Part shown: piece by piece, positions 22,871-34,141 of the stretch
Layout: each line of letters begins with the position of its first letter
How positions within the stretch are numbered: position 1 is the first letter of the stretch
Assembly: GCA_963969495.1 (NCBI GenBank)
Contig: OZ018320.1
Location: 75,490,162 to 75,554,161 of the forward strand
Direction of reading: 5' to 3'
Source: Ceratothoa steindachneri
Taxonomy: Eukaryota > Arthropoda > Malacostraca > Isopoda > Cymothoidae
Length of the DNA: 64,000 nt
Notes under the pieces: model-generated
The model's database searches: none
The model's input: the letters and a program-made list of their open reading frames with translations, nothing else
Told to the model about the DNA's origin: nothing
Program-made: the position numbers and the translations under genes

Positions 22871-23835
22871 TATCTTAGCGTAAAGAGATGCCCCTCGAAA
22901 GACCACCGTAAGAGGAATCCCCATCAGAAATACCACTCTCTTCTTTCAAGACCACGTGCGCCTAGCGTGAGAATTTTATAAAATTCGTGAAAGAATCAGT
23001 CCCTCGCTGAATCTCCCGTCACAGCTGTGTTTGCTTTCGGACGCCACTCTCCCCTCCCCTTCTCCCCTGCGATAACACCATGCGCAGCCCTCCTGTCTCT
23101 ACTCCATGCTTCCTAGGCATGTCTATTACCCCGCGTGGGCAACCACATTAACCCTACCCCCATATCACGAGGCAAATCTCACCGCCTGGACCGACTCGTT
23201 ATCATGAATTGTATTTGAATATACTGGCGCCAAGAATCCTTTAGGGATCACTAGGCCCTGACGCGTCTCTTGGACCAGTCAGTGTCTATATTACATCAAA
23301 GCTCACCATTTCTCGAGGAGATTGAAAGCCCGCTATTCACTCCATTTAGACTGCAGTCTGTTTCATGTGAACCCCTGTAACCCGTCGTCGAGTCCACGTA
23401 CTTTGTCGAAGATCTTGCCAGCAGATCTACTTCGTTAAGCTTTGGTCCTTGTTCAGAGGAAAGCTATCGAGCCCCCTTCTTCCTGGAGAGTTGTGTGGTC
23501 CTCTCATCTTCACCATCCCTTCAAGCTTCCCGTTCTTTCGAGATTGAGACTCCCTGCCGATCTTCAGAATCGTCTCGAATTGAGATTACGTCTCTCTGGA
23601 GCAGAGAAAATTTAATTCTTCATCACGAATTAATCCAACTCCTTCTTCGAGTCCTCCTCACCAGGACTCCCGGAAGTATCTGCTTGAAGACCTGCGCCGT
23701 TGTTGCCCCCCCATCCACCTCCAATTTGCCCGCCCTTGAAGGTAAAGCAATCTCGTATGGTAATCCACAGATTACCTCGTTAATCTTCACATAATTCATT
23801 TAACTACCTTTATTAAGTAATTTGTTCACCACTTT

Positions 23836-23837
<2 letters not shown>
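22871..23837. other. Unidentified insert between protease and integrase
   Basis: About 970 bp that does not read as retrotransposon coding sequence. It is less AT-rich than most of the window, contains pyrimidine-rich stretches, and ends at a (TA)n run. It may be another nested LTR or unrelated insertion. The open frame 23495-23794 has no known motif. Confidence 0.45.

Positions 23838-23904
<67 letters not shown>
23838..23904. repeat. (TA)n microsatellite
   Basis: About 33 uninterrupted TA dinucleotides on the left of the perfect palindrome, separated from it by 39 bp. Confidence 0.97.
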
Positions 23905-23908
<4 letters not shown>

Positions 23909-23943
23909 AACTGAATCACGAAAATAATGAACGTGAAAAATTT

Positions 23944-24778
<835 letters not shown>

Positions 24779-25850
24779 ATGACTTCAGTCGCCTTCAGAC
24801 TTTTTGTGAAACACTCTCTGCCGCTAGAGCTAAAGCCGCCTCGTCCCGATCAGGTAGTCAAGTCAACCTTGGCTGTTCCCCCTGATTGCTGCCCTATTAT
24901 CCTCTTTGTTGCCCATGAGAGCCGCTTGGGTGGCTATTTTTCCCACAGGAGGACTGAGTTGAATGTCGTACAACAGTTTTATTGGTCTGGCATGGGAACC
25001 GACATCAGAGCCTTCTGCCGTTCATGCGACAAGTTTCAACGCTTTTCGGAGAAAGGACGAGTACGTCTATGCCCACTACAGCCCATGCCTATCATCACTG
25101 GACATTTGCCCGCATTGCCATCGACTTGGTTGGACCACTTTCTCCGAAATCTTCGGACATCTTCCGACGGACATAGGTACATACTCACCCTCATTTATTT
25201 CGCTACGGGTTTTCCAGAGGCTGTACCATTAAAGAACATAGACTTCAAATCCGTCCCTGAAGCATTGTTGATAGTTTACTCCAGAGTTGGGATTCTGCAA
25301 GAAATACTGTCGGACCGTGGGACCCATTTTACGTTCAACTTGATAAATGAACTTCATAAGCTGCTAGGTGTCAACCCTATCTTCACCACTCCTTTCACCC
25401 TAGTGCTAATGGTAAGATCGAGAGACTACACGCACCTCTGAAGCCTATCATCCGTAAGTTATGTGCCGAGAAGCCTGTGAGTGGCATATGTATCTCATTC
25501 CAACCTTGTTTGCCCTCAGAAAACTTCCGAGCGACCGGAATGGATTTTCGGCATTTGAACTATTGTATGGTCGTTCAATAAAATGTCCATTCTCCGTTCT
25601 GAGAGATCTGTGGGAAGTTGCACCTGCCAGGAAGACGTAAGGACTAGATTCCAGTACGTCATCGAACTGGAGGAGAAGCTGGCCGAAAGTGATACCAGTA
25701 AACCTCTCGTTGCATGGAACGGACCCTATAAGATAGTGGAATAGCGTGATAAGGTAGGCTATCTTATTGAGGTTTCTCGGAGACCCAGGCTTTATAGTGC
25801 TAATTTGTTAAAAAAGTATCACCGTAGTGCCCATATGCAGCAGATGGAAT
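24779..25850 (+). pseudogene. Integrase of the Ty3/gypsy element
   Basis: The first part (24779-25441) has an HHCC finger: histidines in VAHESRLGGYFSH and cysteines in FCRSC. The catalytic core spans two frames. The first aspartate is in IAIDLVGPLSPKS (near 25115, other frame), the second in ILSDRGTHFTF, and the glutamate in NGKIERLH just after the frame ends (near 25410). A GPY/F-type module follows with WNGPYKIVE and GYLIEVSRRPRLYSANLLK (25715-25830). Integrase inserts the DNA copy into the genome. Frameshifts near 25130 and 25420 and a stop at 25741 inactivate it. Position upstream of RT is the unusual point. Confidence 0.85.
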
Positions 25851-25997
25851 TGCTAGACGAAACTTCTACCCTGGAAGAAATTACCGCCCCTGGAGAAGAG
25901 AAAACGACTGTCATTGATGAAGGAGACACTGATTGTTTGCAACTGCCCTTGACACCAGATGATATGCTTAACCATCCCTCAACTGACCGCCTTGAGG

Positions 25998-26410
25998 TTT
26001 AACTTGCCTCTGCAAGGTTTACTACCAGGTACCTCTTTCCGATAAGGCAAAGGTTTTGACTGCTTTTACTACTCATCCAGGTTCGATGGAGTTCTGCCGT
26101 ATGCCTTTCGGATTGGTTACTGCTTGTGCCACCTACATCCGTTTGATGAGAATTGTGTAAGCTGGACTACCTAACGTATGCTCCTACTCTGATAACATCT
26201 TCATGTTCTCTGAGCGCTGTGATGAACATCTTTAAACTCTCAACCGTGTCTTGGAACGACTACAAGATTAACATCTGACCCTCAAGCCGTCCAAGTGTCG
26301 GGTTTGGGGTTAGCTCCAATACCTCGGCTTCGTTCTGGACGGAACATCCTTAAGACCCTAGCATAGCAAAATTGAGGCTATAACAAGCATACCTCCACCC
26401 ACGAGTGAGA
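25998..26410 (+). pseudogene. Reverse transcriptase, C-terminal part
   Basis: Frames starting near 26000 give YYQVPLSDKAKVLTAFTTHPG, then EFCRMPFGLVTACATYIRL (RT motif B region), YSDNIFMFSERCDEH (the Y-x-D-D active-site loop, here YSDN) and QYLGFVLDGTSL. The N-terminal third of RT, including motif A's first aspartate, seems lost, because the integrase linker ends only about 30 bases earlier. Several stops interrupt the frame. RT-RNase H follows without a break. Confidence 0.8.
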
Positions 26411-26412
26411 AA

Positions 26413-26900
26413 TTGCTAAGAACATTCCTTGAACTAGTCTCCTTTTACAAAATATTTATCCCGCGAGCTTCTGACTACACGGGCCCCTTGGCCGATCTGC
26501 TAATAAAGTTTAGACTAGAACCTCTCCCCTGGAACGACGATCTTTTGGAGCGCTTCTGCAATCTGAAAGTTCCCATATCCCCAGAGCCTGTTTTACAATT
26601 GCCTGATCCCAATGTGACCTTCGACTTGAGGACTGATGCTTCTCTTCGTAGACTGGGAGGTGTTCTCCTACAGTATCGTGAGGAATGTCCGTATCCTGTC
26701 GCCTATGCCAGTAGAAAATTTCTTAACCGGGAGAAGAGGTACTCCATCATCGAAAGGGAATATCTTGCAGTTGTTTTTTCCATCACTAGGTTTGATTTCT
26801 ATCTTCGTGGTAAGGAATCTGTTCTGAAAGTTAACCACAAGCCTCTTATGTATTTAGCCACTTTGAAAGGTAAAAATGATAGATTACTTCGTTAGACTTA
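26413..26900 (+). pseudogene. RNase H domain of the Ty3/gypsy element
   Basis: A 160-residue intact frame begins with the RT connection region (TFLELVSFYKIFIPRASDYT, PLADLLIK) and continues as gypsy RNase H: FDLRTDASLRRLGGVLLQ, PVAYASRKFLNREKRYSIIE, REYLAVVFSITRFDFYLRG, HKPLMYLATLKGKNDRLLR. The first aspartate (TDAS) and the glutamate (ERE) are visible. It degrades the RNA strand during DNA synthesis. The frame ends at LLR, where the normal RW..LQ motif follows with a frameshift. Confidence 0.88.
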
Positions 26901-27107
26901 GCCCTTCAGGTCCCGACTTGAAGAATCAGAGCCGATCAGGAGTTCGTACAGTGAGGATCTACTGTTACCTACAGAGACTTATCAGACACCTGCCAGTACT
27001 TGCCGATATTACCTCTGCCACTGCGCCGATTGCAAGCTCCCGATTTACTCGTCTCTCTCGGTCTCACCTGGAAGTCGGATACCTTTGGGCTCGTTACGAC
27101 TCTCCTC

Positions 27108-27547
27108 TGTTTCCAGGACAACCACCCTCTTTGTATTGCCTTACTACTTCCGTGACAGGTATTTGGAGTATTTCTTTTCATATTATGCTCCATTTTTAGG
27201 TTCTCGTTATCGAGTCCTACAGTTATTTATAAATAACGTAAGACGGGGGTATATTCCTGTACCGATTGTCGTTGGTGATTTAATCCTGTGATATTTGTGA
27301 CCTGTTTATGCACTGTATTTATATAATATGTGTGCCACCTGTATGTGCACTGTATTTTTTAATGTGACCTGTTTGTGCGCTGTATTCATTTAATGTGACT
27401 TGTTTGTGTATTGTATTTATTTAATACATTTGAGGAATCATCCCTTATCTTATTATACCCTCACATATATCTGAGAATCTTCTTGTTGTACCTCTCTTTA
27501 TTTATGTTTTGGGCCGAGAGAACTTGGTTCCTCGTTTTGCCTTTACA
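27108..27547 (+). repeat. 3' LTR
   Basis: Matches 20700-21109. It contains about four imperfect 31-bp copies around TGTGACCTGTTTGTGCRCTGT (27296-27420), against two in the 5' copy. A TGT...ACA boundary fits canonical LTR ends, but I see no purine tract just upstream, so the true left edge may lie further left. Confidence 0.82.
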
Positions 27548-28600
27548 CATAAGATCATTCAATATATACACAGCTAAATCTTTCCCAACTTTTGTTCCTG
27601 TTATTTTCGAACTAAAAATGTATGGATATCTGCTTCCAATATTCATTATCCTACTCTTATCGAGGTTTATAGGCAGTTCACATTCTTTTGGTCATTTTTA
27701 TATACGATTAATATCTTGATGAAGTCAATCTGGATCTTCTTTACTACCTATCCATTTTCCAAGTATTGCGTCATCTTCAAAGTTCCATTTTTGACATGAG
27801 ACCTATGTACATATCATTAATGTAAATTATGAATAGCAAAGGGCCCAATACAGAACCTTGAGGCACCTCACTTGACCCTGTTATCCAATCAGAGGCAGAC
27901 CCATTGATTACTCCTCTCTGGTATCTATTCGTAAGCCAATCTTCAATCCAGTCTCCTATCTTTTCTTTAATTCCCAGTTCCCTAAGTTTTGCCATCAACA
28001 TTTTATGATGGACTTTATCGAACGCTTTCTCAAAATCGAGATATATAATATCAATCGATTTTTCGTCATCATAATGCTCAACTACATATTGGAAGAAGTC
28101 CAGAAAATTCGTTAGACAAAATTTATTTCTCCTGAATCCATGATGAGAATCTCTAAGTAATTCTTTTGTTTCTAAATGAAATACATTTTTCCTGGAAATG
28201 AATGATTCTAGAATTTTCACAACCACTAAAGTTAAACTAATTGGTGGATAATTTTTAACTAGCTCTCTGCAACTCTTTTTAAAGATCGATGTTGCATTTG
28301 CATATTTCCAGTCATATAGGACAATTTATTAAAAATATTTGCGAGATGCTTGCTAATGGCATCCTTAACTTCTTTCAGATCTCTGGGATAAACGATATCA
28401 GGTCCAAGTGATTTGTTTACACGTATTTTATAAATTAAATTGTTAACATCTTTGGCAGGGGAAATACCACATTCTAATGAGTTATTGCCTTTATATACAA
28501 TCTTTATTTCAGGTATATTGAGGGATTTCATCCTTAGTAAAAACAATCATGAAATAATTGTTCAATTAGCAAGTTGTCATAGTTAGTGAATTTTAAACTA
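27548..28600 (-). pseudogene. CR1-like LINE reverse transcriptase relic
   Basis: Minus-strand frames read as a non-LTR RT of the CR1 type. From upstream: VFTKDEIPQYT, KSLGPDIVYPRDLKE (28259-28546), HGFRRNKFCLTNFLDFF, DIIYLDFEKAFDKVHHKML (motif A), SSEVPQGSVLGPLLFIIYIND (motif B, 27777-28226), then in another frame a degraded FEDD active-site loop near 27780 and GKDLAVYILNDLM close to 27548. The coding sequence stops abruptly where the gypsy 3' LTR begins, so the LTR element interrupted it. The missing 3' part should lie left of the 5' LTR, inside or beyond the gap. Confidence 0.85.
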
Positions 28601-29460
28601 CCATCAGTAGTTTTAAACTACTATCACTACTTTGATAAATTGTTTTGTTTGGGTGGGTAGGAAATTGATTGAGGTATCTATGGCTGTTGTATAAAAAATC
28701 GGCACTCCTGCGCGCGTCAGACAACATTGACCCTAACAAGGCAGCGGCACTACTAGGCGCCTTATGATTGGCCCTGGCCGCTATCACTAGGTCTGGTAGG
28801 ATACGCCTTCTCTGCCACCCCTTGGTGAAATCCGAACCAACTCCGACACGTGGCGTTTTAGGCAGGTTGGCCAGTTGGATCCGGCCTGGTGACTGTCTTA
28901 AGAGATGTTAGAGTCACCACGCTTAACATCGGGTGGTAGGAGTGAGTCGTGTGTGTAGTTCCTTTGGGTATTCGGGTCGTGATCAAGGCAGGGGGGGGGC
29001 GGAGGTCCAGGATAGTAGAAAAAGGGGCCAAGGAAAGGGTAGAGAAAGTGACAGGGAGAAAAAGGGTGGATGGATGGACGGCGTCGTGTCCCTTACGGGG
29101 ACATACACTTGATGAACCGCACACGCGAGTCACATCGGCACACGAGAACAGGGGTCTGTTCAGCTTTTTACAGACTCTAACGTCTACAATCTAAATGCGC
29201 AAATTTAAGGGAACCAGAACCCAAATTTCAGGTCCTTACCTTGTGACCGAATTCACCACGAGAATCACACTCCTCTCTTGAGTGAACGAGCAACTACGTT
29301 GGCGCTCTCTCACTGTGTGTATGTCCCATATTCTAGTCACAGCTGTGACCTTGAGTCACTCCCACTTCATCCATACGCGCATCAAAATCCTGAGTTTACG
29401 AATCGTCAGGGAAGCTTTTAGCAGGAATCAATCATTATAGACCCTTGTAATAAAATATAC
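28601..29460. other. Unidentified, partly GC-rich sequence
   Basis: A GC-richer patch (28700-29170) stands out from the AT-rich surroundings, with a G9 run near 28990. Both strands have open frames but I recognise no domain. It may be the 5' untranslated part of the neighbouring LINE or another element. Confidence 0.4.
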
Positions 29461-29654
29461 ATAGTTCCAAGGTGTCTTACATGAAGTAAATGCATGAATG
29501 CAAACGGTTACCAAGCAGTGCTGAGTATACACAAATGTATACAAAAATAGCTTGACCCATTGATAATCTTGATACCTCGATTTCTTCAAAATAATAATTC
29601 ATTGATTTTTCATAAGTTTCATTCATACTGGAAGAGTGATCAATTGGAATTGAG

Positions 29655-29655
<1 letters not shown>

Positions 29656-29691
<36 letters not shown>
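29656..29691. repeat. (TA)n microsatellite
   Basis: About 18 TA units, without adjoining palindrome arms. Confidence 0.95.
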
Positions 29692-29693
<2 letters not shown>

Positions 29694-29993
29694 AAGAAAG
29701 AGCAACTATAGGTTCTGAGGGTGATCATGACACTACCAAAGGGCTACGTCATTTTTATGTTTTGCCTTTCAAATAAATTTTAAGACAGAAAGAAAGATGC
29801 AGAAACCTTGCATAGCTGACTATAAATACATATAGTACAATCGAAAGAAGAATTGGCCGCGAATGAGCAAATGAAACAAGAAACCGGAGTTTTTTAAAGG
29901 CAAGAGAGAGGGACATTAGAAGAATCCAGAATCAAAGGGAGCAGAGGGCAGCACAGAAGACAGAAATAACGCCAGGGGAAAAAAGTTTTTGAA

Positions 29994-30066
29994 AATTCCT
30001 GGCGGGACTCGAACCCGGGTGTGCTGATTGCCAGTCAAATGCTTTACCCCTAAGATAGCAGGTACA
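29994..30066 (-). tRNA. tRNA-like sequence, probably a pseudogene or SINE head
   Basis: On the minus strand it has a perfect Pol III B box (GGTTCGAGTCC) in a T arm, a D-arm-like TATCTTAGGGGTAAAGC and an anticodon arm TTTGA-CTGGCAA-TCAGC. The anticodon would read GGC (Ala), yet the surrounding arm resembles tRNA-Cys. The acceptor stem and outer pairs of three stems mismatch, so I do not believe it is a functional tRNA. A T6 run downstream (near 29985) could terminate Pol III. Confidence 0.45.
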
Positions 30067-30199
30067 GTAACTATGTTTTGCCCAAAACGTTACCCCATCA
30101 AACCCAGTTTCAACCTAAGCTAGCCTTTAAATTGTGAAGTTAGAAATTAATGCGTTACAGAAGGAGACCATTAAAAGCATACGTTACAAGATAGAGGTA
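30067..30199. other. Short spacer before the LINE insertion
   Basis: No feature apart from the target-site duplication that follows. Confidence 0.5.
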
Positions 30200-30212
30200 G
30201 GTGGATCTGCTA
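30200..30212. repeat. Target-site duplication, left copy
   Basis: GGTGGATCTGCTA, identical to 37111-37123, adjoining the A-rich 3' tail of the LINE. Confidence 0.95.
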
Positions 30213-30404
30213 TTTTTTTAATTTTTTTATTAGAGCTCATCTGGCGACTGCCTACATGGGCATTAGTCGCCGTATTAAAACTGGCCTAGTTCTAGGCTAC
30301 TTTAAAATAAAATTAAACGAAGAAAAAAAAAACCCCTAAATGGGGGAAAGGAAAAAAACAAAAAAAAATGCAAAAAACAAAACAAAACAAAAAACAAACC
30401 CTGC
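30213..30404 (-). other. 3' untranslated region and A-rich tail of the LINE
   Basis: Minus-strand non-coding end after the ORF2 stop. It contains the GTAGGCAGTCGCCAGATGA block also found in the stub at 18.6 kb, and an ACTAATGCCCATGTAGGCAGT stretch where GGCGACT and AGTCGCC can pair as a stem. Ends in AATAAAAAAATTAAAAAAATA. Confidence 0.85.
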
Positions 30405-33400
30405 TTAAATAATAGGGAGAAGGCCGGCCTCCCCCCAAAAGTCAATAAGTCCACCAGTCGATGTGCACGCACTCATCCCGAGTACAAGGGACAGGCGGTA
30501 GCGACCCCGCCCATCCCGGTAACGGGACAGGTGTCGTGCGCGAAGATCACCCAGAATGGGACATTCGACAATAATGTGCCGAGCAGTCTGGGGGACGACG
30601 CAGTCGTTGCAATAGGGTGCAGGAGAGCGTTCCATCAAATAGCGATGCGTCACACGAGTGTGCCCGATTTGGAGACGACAGAAAGCAACCTGAAGCCGCC
30701 GCGGCATTGGGGGATAGGTCCATGGGAACAGTCGCGGCGCAATGGCACGCAACTTTAAGTTCCCTTCGACCTTCTCCCATCTTCTTTGCCAAACAGTCCG
30801 AAGAGCTGCCCGTATTCCTGCCATGTAGTCGGTGTGAGGAAGAGCGAAACGCTGGTCCGGTCGCAGACTCCTCGCGGACTCTTTGGCGCCCTCATCGGCG
30901 TGCTCATTCCCTGCAATTCCTACATGTCTAGGAACCCAGCAGAAGATAATTTCGACATCTGCCCGGCTTGCCAAAACCGTGGCGTCACGGATTTCGCGAA
31001 CCAGAGGATGCGGAAATTCCAATGCCCCAAGAGCACTCAGACCGCTTTGTGAGTCGCTATAGATCACAATCCGGTCGCCGAACCGGGCACGTCGCGTAAT
31101 CTCCCGTACCGAGTGGTGTATTGCCACCAGCTCGGCCGTGAAGACAGACGCAGCACCTGGTAGAGCCCCGCTGACTTCAGACAGAGGGGATACGGCGTGG
31201 AAGCCGACCCCCTCTTGGAACTTGGAGCCATCCGTATACACTGGCACGGTACCAGCGTGACACGATGTGTGCTCCAAAAAGGTCGAACGCAATACTCCCG
31301 GCGCAGTACAAGCTTTGGGAGCAGAGGCGTGGCGACAAATAGCCAAATGTGGTACCCTCCAGGGTGGCGTCCTGGGCAGAACCAGGGGCGCCACCGGCCC
31401 GAGAGCTATATCTACCTCTCGAAGGAGTTTCATGGCCCTAAACCCAAAGGGCTTAGGGTATGACTGGCGTCTCTCGGCGGCATAGGCACCATCGAGATCA
31501 GCTGCGGATGCAGTGAGAGCTGTTGGCGACTGAGGGAGGTGCCGGGCTCGCGCGTACGGTCTCACGCGTACGGGCTCACGCGTACAGGCGCAGAGCGAGT
31601 GGCATCTCCCCAGCATATACCAACAGGCTCTCAATGGGGGGAGTGCGGACGGCACCTGTCGCAAGGCGAAGGCCGGTGTGGTGGATCGAATCCACCTTCC
31701 GCAATAAACGCTCGGCTGCGGATGCATAAAAATCGCATCCGTAGTCGAGCTTCGAGCGAACAAAGGATCGATAAAAAAAGTAAGGCGGTAGCCCTATCAG
31801 CGCCCCAAGCGCTGAACGTCACGAAACGGAGAATGTCCATTGCGCGGGTACAAGAGACCCTAAGGCTGCGAATATGAGCCTCCCAGGTGAGGCGTCGGTC
31901 GAATACAAGACCAAGGAAACGGTGCGACTCAACCACATCCAGGCGCACCCCATTAAGAAACAAATCTGGGTCAGGGTGAAGCCGTGGATGGCGGCAGAAG
32001 TGCACCATCTTAGTCTTGGCCAAAGAAAACCGAAACCTGTGCGCTTCGGCATAGCGAGAGACGCGGTTCAATGCCTGTTAGAGTCGACGCTCCAGAGTTG
32101 GCATCTGGGCCGCGCCAAAAGAGATCGAAAGGTCGTCCACGTAGAGCGTAGCGAGAACATCTTCCGGCAGCACCGAGGTGATGCCGTTAATGCTCAGGGC
32201 AAAGAGTGTGACACTGAGGACACTTCCCTGTGGGACACCCTCTTTCTGCTCATTTGGGCCGGAGAGGGCTCCCCCCACCCGTACGCGGAACCGAATATCT
32301 CGCAAAAATTCAGATATAAACATTGGGAGGCGTCCCCTCGCCCCCATCGTGTGGAGAGTCTCCATGATACCGTATCGCCATGCGGTATCATAGGCCTTCT
32401 CCAGATAAAAAAACACCGTGGCGTAGTGCTGTCTACGAAGGAAAGCCTCGCAGACGGCATTTTCCAGTCGGAGCAGAGCATCCGACGTGGAGTGGAACTC
32501 ACGGAAGCCGCACTGTGCCCAAGACAGATGGCCTCCGCTGTCCATGAAATAGGCTAATCTAACATTTACCAATTTCTCCATCAACTTGCACACGCAAGAG
32601 GTTAGAGAGATTAGGTGGAAATTGGTCGGAGTAGAGTGATCTCTCCCCGGCTTGCGAAAGGCGAGCACAGTAGCGATTCGCCAGGAGTCTGGGAGAAGAC
32701 CTTCCACCTAGATCCTGTTGAACAAATCTAACAGAAAGGCCATGCCTCGCTCACCCAGGTGTCGAAGCATGGCGTACCCAACATCGGCCGGACCATGGGC
32801 GGTGTCCGCGCACGAAGCGAGAGCGGAACGCAACTCACTCACAGTAAACTTGTCGTTGAAGGGTTCTCCGCCTCTGGAGGTAAAGTCCAGCCGGCGGCCT
32901 TCCGCGACATCACGACGTGAATTGAATGCTGGCGGAGCAGCATCACGGCTAGAGAATGCGGAAAAAGCGGTCGCCAAGGATTCCGCCACGGACGCGGGGT
33001 CCGAGATTGCGGTCCCATTCTCCTGGAGAACGGGAGGGGGGTCCTGCGAGAACTTGCCCCGAATCCTTTTGATTTGCTTCCACACCTCAGCTAAAGGGGT
33101 CTTCCCGTTAAGTGAAGACACGTATGCCCGCCAAGAAGAGCGGCGGGCGTGCTTCGAAATATACCGGAACCTAGCCCTAGCCCGACGAAATTCAGCGACA
33201 GTAAAATCGTTCGGGCGGCGCTTATAGCGCATGTAGGCATAACGCTTCTGTTTGAGGGCTGTCTCACATTCGGCCGACCACCATGTGAGTGGTCGGCGTG
33301 CAAATAGGCCAGACGTCCTAGGAATAGTAGTCAGGCCCTCGGCGATGAGGTTGCCGGAGAAGAACTCAACGGCCTCATCTACTGACCTAAACTCCTCAAC

Positions 33401-34139
33401 TTAGATAGAGAATTCAGTCATTTCCTGAAATGCAGGCCACCGCGCCCGCGCCAAGCACCACCGAGGTGGTCTCTCAGGCGGCAGTTGCCCTGGAAATGAT
33501 ATTTGAATGGGAAAGTGATCACTACCATGGAGGTCATCGACCACCCCCCAATCAAAATCAGGCTGTGCATCCGAAGAGCACAAAGATAGGTCAAGGCAAG
33601 AAAATGAAGCGGTTCTTGGACAGTGATGCGTAAACTCATCCACGTTTAGGACACGCATCTTAAGCTCTTCGATCAGATCGGCAAGGACTTGTCCCCTGGG
33701 ATTTATGGAGTAATCTCCCCAGAGAGGATGCCTGCCGTTCAGATCTCCAAGCAAGAGATAGGGCCTCGGCAACCGTGCCACGACGCGGCGGAATTCCCCC
33801 GCGTCGAAGTCAGCTGACGATGGAATGTACGCAGAAATGATAGTATACCTCCTATCCAGGTGCAGCTGCACAGCCACTGCCTGAAAGGAGGTATCTAAAG
33901 AGAAAGAAAGAACGGAGACATCATGCCGTGTGTAAACCGCGCATCCCCTAGCCTGGCCATCTCGCAGTGGTGGGGTCGCAAGACCCTTATACCCCGGGAG
34001 GGCAGGCAGAGGGCACACGCCTAGCATGGTCTCCTGCAAAAAAAATAGCTAACGGGGAACGGGACGAGACGAGCCTCCGAAACTCCTCCCAGTTGGCCCG
34101 GAGTCCACGGCAATTCCATTGAAGGAATATGCCCTCCAG
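30405..34139 (-). pseudogene. ORF2 of the I-like LINE: endonuclease, RT, RNase H
   Basis: About 1,245 codons. It begins (minus, 34139) with the endonuclease start LQWNCRGLRANWEEF, then crosses a frameshift at a T-run near 34038. Endonuclease: LLLGDLNGRHPLWG and GSDHFPI (34039-33401). RT: RKPGRDHSTPTNFHLISLT, FFYLEKAYDTAWRYGI, EGVPQGSVLSVTLFALSI and LYVDDLSISF (33232-31631). RNase H (31763-30405): VPVYTDGSK, TAELVAIH, IYSDSQSG, NEHADEGAK, giving all four D-E-D-D residues. Then C-x2-C-x7-H-x4-C in YCNDCVVPQTARHIIVECP. In-frame stops at 33401, 32708 and 32078 and frameshifts near 34038 and 31700 disable it. The protein would nick target DNA and copy the RNA into it. Confidence 0.92.
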
Positions 34140-34141
34140 GC

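Noticed and set aside
29994..30066. Functional tRNA-Ala or tRNA-Cys gene
   Set aside because: Acceptor stem and outer pairs mismatch, and anticodon and arm identities conflict.
31197..31877. Plus-strand frames overlapping the I-like LINE
   Set aside because: Shadows of the minus-strand RNase H/RT gene in GC-rich sequence; no motifs of their own.
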